Part shown: one piece after another, positions 48,101 to 60,100 of the stretch | Numbering within the stretch: position 1 is the stretch's first letter | How the letters are laid out: every line of letters starts with the position of its first letter | Assembly (NCBI GenBank): GCA_023053545.1 | Contig: JAKZAN010000007.1 | Span: 7,812,001 to 7,876,000, forward strand | Source of the DNA: Lepidurus packardi | Taxonomy: Eukaryota; Arthropoda; Branchiopoda; Notostraca; Triopsidae | Length of the DNA: 64,000 bases | Direction of reading: 5' to 3' | The notes under the pieces: model-generated | Database searches by the model: none | What the model was told of the DNA's origin: nothing | What the model saw: only the letters and a program-made list of their open reading frames with translations | Position numbers and translations under genes: made by a program

Positions 48101-51100
48101 TTTGACGTAGCCGAAATGTGAACCTTGTATCGATTCATGACCAGTTTGTTGAGTTAGCTTTGTTCTACTTGCCGGGTCGAAGTTGTCCAAAGTTGGGGAG
48201 TCGCAAATGGCACCTGGACATGCCAAGTAGTTGTAAAACTGGCTTTGTAATGGAGAAGGTGCGTTCGACAATTGTCAGACACTCGAGAGCTTGACTGGCA
48301 TTGATCTTCCAGAGTGGAACAGGTATATAGTGTTTAGAAAACTTGCTCAGGAACCAAAACAAAAGTGTAATAAAAAAAAGACGAAAACAAGATTAATGAA
48401 GTCGATGATAAACTACGTTTTGGATTCAATTATTTATTTTTTTCATTTTTGGATCCAATTGAAGCCAAGTTTAATTCCGCTCTATGTGGGTGAAGTGTAG
48501 ATTTTAGGTTTATTTTAAGATTATTTTTTGCTTTTCTTAAAATGAACAGTACATGCTGAATATACCGTACTTTCATGAAATTCCTGAGTACTTTCATGAA
48601 ATCTTAATTTTATGAAATTGAATTTCCTATGCAATTTTAATTTTACGGCTAACGAACAGGAAAAGTCTTTAATAGTTTCTGTCCAATTTGCATGTAAATT
48701 GATTTTAGTTTTACATGCAGTTTTGCAATTTGTTCTCACATCTGATTACATTTTAAATTCGCCAGTCATTTCATGCTTGTCTTGAATAAATTGTAAATTT
48801 TTTAATTTTGCATTTGTTTAGCGTTGTAATTTAAGTGCTGGGTTCAATTTAAATTCAAATTCAGTTGAATCCAAAATTGATTTTTACATTCATGTTAGAA
48901 AATTTGCACACATCCGTCTACTCATCTTCTCGGTTAGTTTAAAAAACTGTGAATGCTCAGATTTTCGTCAATGGTTTGGGTCTTGGAGTTCGTTTGGGAA
49001 CGTCAGAATTCGGAATTTTTTCATAGCGCGTTGAGTAACGGAAATGAGGGCCATCAATGTATCAGCACAATTTGCCAAATCCTGTGCATGTGAATGAAGC
49101 ATCCCAGCATCCGGCATTATTAATAACTACAACGGAGCAACGTGTTAGCAAAGTCCAGAAACTTTTCTATTTATAATGAACCGTAAGTTTGTGACGTCTT
49201 ATATTTTCATTGAAACCCCGTTTTTGCGCGACTAATGATGCGAAAGATGACGACGTTGCCTGGCTTATAATTGCTGGTGTAGCAAATGTGTATATGGAAC
49301 GCGTAAAGACAACTTTGCTAATGTCATCTCCTTTTCAGTCGAAATGGGTGCCAAGGAAATGAAAGCATAAGAAAAATGTCATTCTAGAATATGTTGTTTC
49401 ATTTTTTCCCTTGTATACCAATGGAACAAGAACAGAATTGACACCCCTATCTATAATAAATTACACGAACTGGAGAGATTTGTGATTGTCTATAAATTAG
49501 TATGAGGAAAAAAAAGGATTTTCTTAACCGTTTTAACTTGCGGTTTTAAGGAAAATGTACGCTGAATCCTTTCTTTGCAACTTAGGATATGTGCTGACTT
49601 AGGGCGGTCTGTTTTGAAGATAAAAGTCCTTACTCATGCTTATCGCGATAGAATGGGTCATTTCGGGATTACGTGAAATGATACGGGGTCGCTTTTATTT
49701 GCCTGCAAGAGAGAGAAAGGGAGAGAGGAGGGGAATGTGGTTTCCAAAACCCAAAGTACAAGTTTAGTATCAAGAATGCACGGAGGCGATCTAGGGGAAC
49801 CACGTGGGTTCTATTTGGGGACCATTTGGCGCTCTTTCTTAACTTGTACGGTTTATATTTATCCCTTGAGTGCGTCGGAACTGCCAAGAATGCTCCTTAT
49901 CTAGCTTGAAAAGTCAAATGTTGAAGCAAAGCAAACAGTTTGGGGTGCAAATCAGCTACACATGTAAAAAAAACCAACGCGATATTACGCGCTTCAATTG
50001 TAATCTTTCTATAAATAATTAAAATAGAAATACAGTAAATACCGCTTATTGTGATCAAGCTTATTGTTTGTCAAGTGAATATTGATTCTATTAAGCGGAG
50101 TTTCTAATAACCGAAAATCGGTTGATGGCTTGTTTAAACCAAAGAAATAAAACGTCCACTTTTTGACACTTTCTCACACATTTCCTGATTCTAGATTCGC
50201 TCGACTCACTACTGTTTATTTCGATTAAACGATTTTTCGATTAAACGATTATTTCGATTAAACGATTTTTCGATTAAACGATTATTTCGATTAAACGATT
50301 TTTCAACAATTTGATAGAGAAGATTGAGGAATTCCCAATTTAACGGCCGTTTTCTTTTATGTCAAGTCTTTTAAATTTAACGTGTCGTAAGATTCAATGA
50401 GCCGCAACTTCTCTTTCATATTTAAATCAACTCTTTTCTTATTCGTCGCCATTTTTTTATAACCACACGACTAACACTGCGACTTTGAAACCTACTCCTA
50501 CGCTTAGGTAGGGTTCTCTACACAACATGTGTTCTAATATTCCAAGTCAATTAAAGTAACAGGTCTTTCGATTGAATAACCTACTCATTTAATTGATTGA
50601 GGAATTTAAGAGAATTTCCCCCTAAGCGCAGTAGTGGTACGCTGGAAATGCTAGGATTGGTCAAAATTACGTAAAAGCAAAGTCGTTTTTTTTTATAATC
50701 TTTAAGGCGTGCGGACTTTCTCCTGTTGCCTGAGTCGTTAGTCAATATGTAAAGTCCATGTAGAATCACTACTGTAATTTCGTTGCTGTACGTGTAAAGA
50801 CTCATTCGAGATTTACTCTAATATCCGTAAGTGTGATTCTAATAACCGATTAAATTGCAATAAATTTTGTCATTTTGAATCGATCGTTTAAAATGTGATT
50901 CCACAAAGCGGCTGATTCTAATAACCAGTGATCACAATAAGCGGCATACTGTCATACTAATAATACGCAGCAACAGGCCCAAGCTCTTATACACTAGAAA
51001 AAAAAATTTAATAATAATACCCTTTTTGTCTATTTTTAGTCTTGGTAGCAACTACAAATACCAGTGCTTCGCCATGCTCAGGACGTCCAGATTTGTTTCC

Positions 51101-54100
51101 TTGTACGGATGGCTTGCGTTGCATTCCGTTGCCGTGGAAATGCGATAACGTGCCTGATTGCGCTGATGGCTCTGATGAACCTCCAGATTGTCGTAAGTTT
51201 CAATCCTTTTCTTTTATCTTTCCGAAAAATGCAATAGAAAGTTGCTGGAAAGATTGAGAAACTACTCACGAAGATTCTAACTAAAGTTACGCTTTTTTTT
51301 TTTCTTTTTTTTTTTTTTGCTGTTGTTATGTACTCGGAAGTTTTTCTGTCACCAATGTTTCCAATTTACTCCAAGGCTCGGGGAAAAACACACACACAGA
51401 AGGTGGGAGGGCTTTCCTGGAAGTTCATACATGTCAGACGGTTGTTGACAGCCTAAGGAACTCTAATGGGCAATTCACAAGAGAAAGAGCGCAGTTAGCA
51501 AGATGTTAAGCGCATCTCCTACCCAAATATAGGATTTAAACTCAGCCGAAAACTTGGCACGTTGAGGGACCTATTTGATTTGCTATCCGGACGTAGTTGG
51601 TGGTAGTGTATAACAGCGACTTTGAATTTGCTCTTCGTTTTCGGGCAAAATGTTATCCTGGCCGTGACAGCCATCCTATTATGTCTTGAGCTTTGAAAAG
51701 AGAGTAAACATGGCTGAGTGAGTGCTGCGGAGAAACTCCTGGATGAAGTCGGAGCAAATGTAAAGTTGACTTAGCTTCTTATACGTTGAGTATCTAAGGG
51801 GCCCAGTATTTTGTAGGTTTACGAGTTTGCGTTGAAGCTAAACCATTCCCAGAAAACCATGTAAAGTCATTCCCGGAAATGAGCTAAAAAAGTCTCAAAC
51901 CATAAATAAACCCTTTTAGATTACAGCGATTCAATGGAGATGCCCAGTACAAGTCAATGCCCAGTACAAGTCATTCGTATTGAAATACAAATAAGGCTAG
52001 TCGTTGACTTCCAACCAGAAGTAGCGCTACATTAATCATTCTTCAAGAAATGTAATGGTTCTCTTCTTATTACATTCGTATCCAATTAGGTTCAATTACT
52101 TTCTTTTTCATTTCACCGTAACAATTGAATACCCACGCGGATGACCTCGAAATTCCAACAAAGTTTAAACAGAGCTAAATAACATTTAAAACAATTATCA
52201 AAAGAAATTATCAGAGAATAACTTGTCGGAGAATACGAATTACTTGTAGGTGTAATTTTGTGGCTGCAAATTGCGGGTTTATTCAAATAAAGCAGATGAG
52301 CAAACATGGTTTACACAACACTGAAAAAAAAGTCTTTTTATTTGGCGCCGCCCACTACAATGGACAAGCTGGGGTAATGAAGTAAGCAATTGAGGAGAAA
52401 AGTTGAAATCTATAATGGCGATTGAGTCCCCCCCACTCCACTTTGGCGAGCTCGACTTGTCTTTTTCGTTCTTCTGTTTACGACCACGCGTGCCCAGCAA
52501 GAAGATATGCGAAGTCGGAGGTGCGGGGGGTGGGGGGGACGAAGCGACCAAGCGAGAGAGCTCTATAAGCGAGAAGTGGGGAGAGTTTGGGAGAGGGGGG
52601 CTAGCTAGTATTGATTATCACGATGAAGCTTGTTGGCTCTCTGCCACACACACACACGTACACACACAAACATATTCACAAGAACATACCATAGCGAACA
52701 GCCCATCCGGAGTAGGACAGGGTTGCCCCGTGAAATTTCCCTTCCGAGCCTTCAAGGTGCTCGTTTGGGAGGGAAGGTTTTGCATATACACGAGTATTAG
52801 CCGATTTTTATTTTATTTTTTTACTGGCTTGTTATGGGACTTGTTAGAGGTTCCCTTTTTGGCAAGAGCTTGGGGGTCTTAGTCTTGGTCTTCGGTAGTT
52901 GGAACACAAAAGGAGAAAATGCAGTGTGGTTTTCAGACTGAGTCATCACTGAATATCCTTTCATATCATACATCTCATAAAAAGCGATCCCACACTGCAC
53001 ACCGTGGTGCCTTCGCAGCCCAACTCTTATGGAAGTTTAAGCTATAGCTATATAAAACTGGGGGGAGCTTGGGCTTCTCTGATATACCCAAGACTAGGCG
53101 TCCTTTTTTGGCCCATGAAGGAGCAACAAACAAAAAGAATTCGTCTCTTTCCTTTGCCGAATCCAAGACCTCGTTATACATGCAAATGAGCTCGCCAAAA
53201 ATCATTACCCAAGTTTTGAGGCTTCACTCCTTCACTCCCAAGGAAAACGGATGTTCTGCACAAAGCCAAAAGTCAAAGAAAAGTTAGGAAATACCAGGAA
53301 ACAAAAGTTGCGCTAAAAGAAGACGTGTCAAAAATTCCCCGGCTGGGACACAGTATAGAGGTTTGAAAACCTTTATACTGTGGGCTGGGATGTGATTAAG
53401 CACTGCTGTCGAGACAAAGAGACAAAAATGGGGGCAAGGGCGACCAAGACTTGGTCAATGTCGATCGCTGAAATTAGTGTTTGTACTTTAAAAAGAAAAT
53501 CTTTGGTGATCTCGCGCTCTTGGTCTGTCTCTTAAAAAATGGAAATACAGTATAAATGGAAATCATTTGCCGCTTTTGCGATAGTTTGTCAAGTGAATAT
53601 TGATTCTATTAAGCGAAGATTCTAATAATAGGAAATATACAATAGAATGCTACGATTAATCGGCACGTGAAATGAAATGGCTTATTTAAACCAAAGAAAC
53701 AAAGCATCGTCTACTTTTTGACAGTTGCTCACACGTTTCCTTTTTGTAGATTCACTACACCCACTACTGTTTATTTCGAAACGTTTTTTCAACAATTTTG
53801 ATAAAGAATGATTGAGCAATTCCTAATTTAACGATCGCTTCCCTTTGTGGCACATTTTTTTATTTAACTTTTCATAAGTTTCAATGAGCCCCAATTTCTC
53901 TTTTACATTTAAATCAACTCTATTCTTGAAAGTCTCCATTTTTAGATAACCACACGTCTAAAACACAACTAACACTTCGCCTTTGAAGCCTACTCCTACG
54001 CTTAGATAGGTTTCTCAACATGATATCCCTTCTAATTTTACAGGTCAATTAAAGGAACTGGTGGTTCAGTTGAATAACCTGCTCATTTAATTCTGTGGTG

Positions 54101-57100
54101 TAGAAGGAGCTTCCCCCTACGTGTAGAAGTAGGCTGAAAATGACATGATTGGTCAAAACGACGTAAAAGCAATGTTATTAGTCCATACGAAAGGTCCATG
54201 TAGCAATCACTACTGCAGTTTCGTTACTGCACGTGTGAAGATTCGTTCGAAATTGATTCTAATAGCCGAAAATGTGATTCTAATAATCGATTAAATTGTA
54301 ATGAATTTTGTCATTTTAAATCGATCCCTTAAAATTTGATTCGATAAAGTGGCTGATTCTAGTAACCAGTGATCGATCACAAGAAGCGGCATCTACCGCA
54401 TAGATAAATAAAGAGGAGAAAGTTTGGGGGCAATAGTGTAGACATAAAACAAAAAGAATTGCAGTCTGGAGGGTTTTGTATGTGATTTTTTGTGTTGCTT
54501 AATTGAGTTCCTTTGGGGGTTCGCCTGAATTGGGATATTGATTTTGGCGTTCGGTCTATAAAAAGTTCATGATATGCTCATCATGCCCTCTAGAACTCAC
54601 CACACACGCAGACAAAGGAGACGAGAGCGAAGACATTTAAGAGAGAGCTAAGGCTGTATTTTATTGCCTTGATACCTCCTACGTCTTTGCGCGATTTTAT
54701 TTATTCATTAGCGTGCTCAAAGACGGTTCAAGCTCTTCCTTGTCGGATAGAACAAGATAGAGTGGATGGAAAGAAATGAGCTTTCTGCAGTTTATCTTCG
54801 GGGAGAAAGGTTTCAGAGAGATCTCCTCTTCCCACCCCACACACAAGTTAGGACCGAAGACCAATTTTACCCTCGGTTTCAAGCCATGTTTGTCATTTAT
54901 CTTGGAGCGAAGGAAGACCCCATTTCCCATTGTCTTAACATTTCATAGGGGAACTTATCTCGTTACCAACACAAGAGGGACCGACATTTTGACATAGCGT
55001 CATCCCGGAAATCGTAGCACAAGCCCGGCGTGGCCTGCTCGAGACCCTCCGAGGCTTTCGAACGTTTCCCAGGGGCCTTTGTCTATCCTTCTGGCCCGCT
55101 TCTTAGTGCGTTCCTTCAGCCTATAGTCTGAAATCCATCCCATAGCTTGCTTGTACAGGGACGAGGATAGTATGGTAGACTTCACGCAAATACAGTCCTT
55201 GTTGAATGCAAAGCGTGTCGTCATACTCTCTAGTCCAGTCCAGCTTAGTTTAGTAGCAGTTTTAGTCATTAACATAGTCCAGCACAGAGATAATTACACT
55301 CAGAGCATGCGTCAGTCAGTACCAAATTTGCGTCCTTTGCTTAGGGTTCGAATATCCGAATATAGTATAAACTTACCAGAACTTGCAACACGTACTTCAC
55401 TGTTGTAGTAGTTCTTGTTCCAGAGTTTAATTATTGCATTATTAAGGTTCCATTTTGCTTTACTTGCCCATGTTGCAAGGAAGGATTCCTTGAACCCTTC
55501 ATACCCAGTTGGGACTTTAATTTGGATTGGAAGTGCGCCTTTTTTGCCTTCAAGTTGAACGAGTTTCTGTAACTAGGATCTTGTAATCCGTTTTAGTATT
55601 GGTCGTGCCAACTCTTAGCGGTTTCTTCACTGTCGTAGATTGCGAAAGAATGTCACCCTCATTAGTTAATTAAACAGCTACAGTGGTATCTTTTATGTCA
55701 GTAAACAGCTCTCAAAACTAGAACGCTCCTTTTGTGTATATCAACATCTACAAGATTGGAAAACACTTTACTATTGAAATTAAAAAAAATCTGGATGAAA
55801 TGATTCTTTAACTTTTTAAAAAACAATTGCAATAAAAATAACCAAGAAATGACAATTATTTATTGTAAAATTACAACAGTTGGTTCGAGCCATTTAATTT
55901 ATTGCGAAGTAAAAAGCGTTGTTTGCAATATAGCTCTGCAAAGAATGTATAGAATTATTAAGTTCTTACTTTTTTAAGATTTCGCAAAGGTAAGTCTCTT
56001 TGAACCTTTTTTTTAACAGAATTCTAACTTTTGCAAGTGAATTTCTATAACCAAGCTTTTGTAATCTGGTTTAGTGGTCGCCATGCCAACACTTGGTGGT
56101 TTGCTAGAAGGTCCCAAGGACTATTTGTCCCGTAGGTTTCATACCGCAAAGAGTTTTTGGGACGAAGAGAAGAAAATCTTTTCGGGCATTAATAATTGAT
56201 GTTTGCATGCTCGAGCGGAGGACAAATAGTGACGTTGAAGACTTCTTGCAGACTGGACTGCACTGGACTTATTATCCCAAGCGCTATGCTACTTCTTCAA
56301 GTTTTTTTTTTTTTTTTTTTTCCGTGCCGGAGTTTCGTCGAGATGGAAGAGAGATACTTCGGAGACCTCACGCGATTACACGCACACTTTCGTGTAAGAC
56401 CATTGCCGCCGCGCCCACACAAGCCGTGCCTCGTTGAGTTTTATATTTGCCAGCAATTCCATCACCATCTCTTTTTTTTTGTCGGGAAAAAAGTTGAGCA
56501 CCAAGAAGTATCATTACTGTGAAGGAAAATGGGAAGGGTCTCATTTCCGTGTGCCGAAAATGACCGAGTCAATATGTTCTGGGCCCGCTTGCGAGAACAC
56601 TTTGCTGCTCTGAATTATTGAGAACGGGAGACAAGAATTCTTTGCTTTGGAGGAAAAGCTCACAATCGCATTGCTTTTGTGGAGAATTTGGGTATGAGTA
56701 AAAATAAGATCTTCCCTGCGTTGTGATTAGGGGCTACTTTTGAAGAAGAGGATGGATGAGAGCATTTTCTAAGAGAAGGAGTTTTGTAGAGTCGTTGAAT
56801 GCTGTCGGAATACTTTCTTGAAGACTACCCATTTACAAGGGAAATGACGAGTTTATATACACGAGTGAAAGGATACCGGCTAGAAAAGTAAATTAACGTT
56901 CAAGGAGAAATTAACTAAAATAAGTGGATTAAGCATATTTAAAGTGAAGCGCAGGACCAAAGGGAAAGGTCAAAAGAAGGAGGGGAAGACTTTACAATAT
57001 ATACGAAGGAATTTCTCACAGCTTTCCTCCTAAATATGCATGAAAACAAATCAAACGCTAAGAGGAAATGTCTTTTCCACGAGAAGTGGGTGAAGAAAAC

Positions 57101-60100
57101 GGTTTTGTTTTCCTCGCTCAGGATCCGTCAAGAGACGATAGACAAAGTTAGGAAACTGAATACTTCTGATTTGAAATTCTTTTTTTTTTTCCAAAAGAAG
57201 TTCGAGCATGGGCCTTGTTGAGAGGAGAAGGAAACGAGCATCCTAAATTATGTTGGCTATATTTGGGAGTCGCTCCCCTCACCCGTCTTTTGGCAGCCAA
57301 TGGAGGTTGAACCGAGTGTCACTGAATGATGCCAAATTACTCGTATCTTTCATTGCAAAGGGATCGCTTGGTCACGGAACTTCTGTAGGAACAAAACGGT
57401 CTGATATAGATGACGTTCTAGAAGCCTTTTCCTAACTTTGCCAAAAAGTATAGAAAAATACATAAAAATAAAGAGAAATGAGACAAGCGACTCGCCTACA
57501 AAGAAGTACTTTTTCACGTTTCCCTGAATTATTCTAGCATTTTCTCAGTCTTAAATGCGCCTTCAGTTTTATTGGCGGAGGGAAAGAGGCTGGAGTTCAT
57601 GCATACATCATCATAAATCAACCCTAAGCGTGCAAAACTGCCACTAGCAAGATCGCCAGTCCTATGTTAAACAGTAATTTGCGAGGAAGTAGCCGAAACT
57701 GCAAATCCTAATTCATGACAATGTAGTACCATCCCCTCCCAAAAGAAGAAGCTGCTGAACAAAAGCCGCGTTCGTTTTATACATTCGACTTCCTTAGACA
57801 AGCCAACTTCCTTGACTTACGCGTTCGTTTTAGTCTAAACTTTGAAAGTTAGCGGAAAACGTCTCGAGTCCAAAACGAACAGTTATAAGCATTAAGTTTA
57901 CAATTGCTCCACCCGTGGGGCGGTGCTTGTCGAAATAAACAAAAAATGAATTGTTCGTTTTTCAGTAGATGGTTTTCAGTAGCAAAATATTGTTTTGTTC
58001 TGTGGGGCAGTTAATTTGTTCCATTCTTGAATCCTTTGCTAATATAATCCGACAATTGGTAGATGTGGCTGAGGAATATGTTGACGGGATAATTGTCTCC
58101 CATTGGTTGTTTGCAACTTGCGTTTGTGCTTCTTGTCCCAAAATTCAATGCTTCGATGAAAAAATCGTTGACCGCCAATTAAAATAATTGTAAAACCCAT
58201 TAAAATATATTAAAAGTAGCGTTTTCTTGAGAAGCACGCAGTCTCTCAGCATAATAAAGCGTAATAAACAAAGGAAACAAATAAACAAGGTTGCGGGGTT
58301 AAGTTTAAGTCTGGGCATAAGAGTACTCGTTATAGACTTGCCTGACTTGCGACCAAAACTAAAAGTCCCCTTTCAAAGTCGAAGTCGACTAACTAAAACG
58401 CTTATAAGCCCGAAGTTTACCCACCTCGAACGCTTATAAGCGCAAGTCTTGGGTAGACTTTTAATCTGACTTAAGCTTTTGTCAAAACGAACGCGGCTAA
58501 AGTAAGGCCAAGCCGGATATGCTTTACGAATGTCGCATAGAGGAACCATCCGACGGTTATGTATAATTCATTCTTGCGTCGTGCACATTGCCAACTGCAG
58601 GCCGGAGTAAGGCTACGAGTCCCAGCTGACCATACGCGAAACGTCCGTGCCAACTGCAGGCCGGAGTAAGGCTACGAGTCCCAGCTGACCATACGCGAAA
58701 CGTCCGTAGCATTAGTCTATATATTAGTGGCGGAATCCATTTTCGAATTTTGGCTACGTTGACTTTCCTTTAGTGGCGATAAAAGCGCTGAAATATTGCT
58801 ACTTATTGGGAGTTTGATGAAACTTGATTGCATAGTAATTCTAGCCGGAAATGGAACGTTTTCCTGATTTGAAGACTTTATTTTAAAATTAAATTGATGG
58901 AATTGACTTCAAATGCAAGGTTTTTTTCTAAGAATTCGTTTTTTTTTTTATTTGTAGCTCAACCCGCATGTCACGCGAGCCACTTCAAGTGCCTAACGAG
59001 TCACAAATGCATTCCCTTGACATGGGTTTGTGATGGCGAAGCGGACTGTCTGGATTCATCGGACGAAAATCTCCACAAATGTAAGGAAAAAGCACGAAGC
59101 ACGCTTTGAGCAAAAAAAGAAAGTCCCCAAGCACGTAGTCATAACTTTGTTTGTATTAGGCTTGAACGGAAGTAGTTGTCCCAAGAACAGCTTCCGCTGC
59201 GAAGACGGCACCGGTTGTCCTCTGATTGCTCAGTTGTGCGATGGAAAATCGAATTGTCTGGACCAATCCGACGAAGGAATGTTTTGTAGTAAGCTTCGGG
59301 AGACGAAGAAAATACTAAAACAAATATAAAAAAACATTTGCATATTAACTACTCTGATTTATTTTTGATTACTTCTGACGCTCCCTTTGTTCTCTGCAGA
59401 GAATACATCCATGTGCGCTTCTGCCAAATGTTCCCATGACTGCCGTCCGAGTCCAAACGGCCCCTTATGTTTCTGTCCCGATGGCTTAGAGCCAAATGGT
59501 ACCATTTGCAGCGGTAAGTTTGCACATACTTTTCTTCTTCTTTTTTTTTTTTTTTTTTTTAAATTTCGAGTCTCGTTTTTAGCGCAAAGGAAACTTGAGA
59601 CAAAGTACAAAGAGCCGAGCTGGATGTATTCATAATAATAATTTTTTCATTTCTAAAATTTGTATGAAGGAAATTGTAAAAACGCCATTGTTATGCTAAC
59701 AGGATTGTGATCCATGCATGACTCCTTGATAGCATGCTGTGTCAACGTCCAGTTCTCATCGTTTAATGTAATTGGACTTGAGTTGTTTCAGAACTAACTG
59801 GTGATTGTTTTCTTTTCCGTTTTTTTGGTTGCTGCTGCCCTTCCCCCCCTTTTTCCCCTTCCCTTGCCTGTTGGGTGTTGTTGGTTTGCAACTCGTCTCC
59901 CTCCCGTTCTTATGACTTGCCACCCACAACCATTACGGCTACTTACTGCCATCAAACCTCCACGTGATTATAAACGAAAAATAAAAACAAAAAACGTAGA
60001 AGTAGCCTCAGCAACTTTGCTGGCCGGTACTGTTGTTGCTCCGCGCTCCAAATCAGCAGCAAAGGTCCAAGGTGTGTATATATATACATATATAGAGACA

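Noticed and set aside
55000-55275. Minus-strand frame rich in Arg/Lys
   Set aside because: No homology recognised and embedded in purine/pyrimidine-biased intron sequence.
59800-60075. Possible extra exon between the first two LRP1 EGF modules
   Set aside because: There is an open frame and a donor-like GTGTGT, but no good acceptor; the exons at 59.4 and 60.4 kb already join in phase 1.
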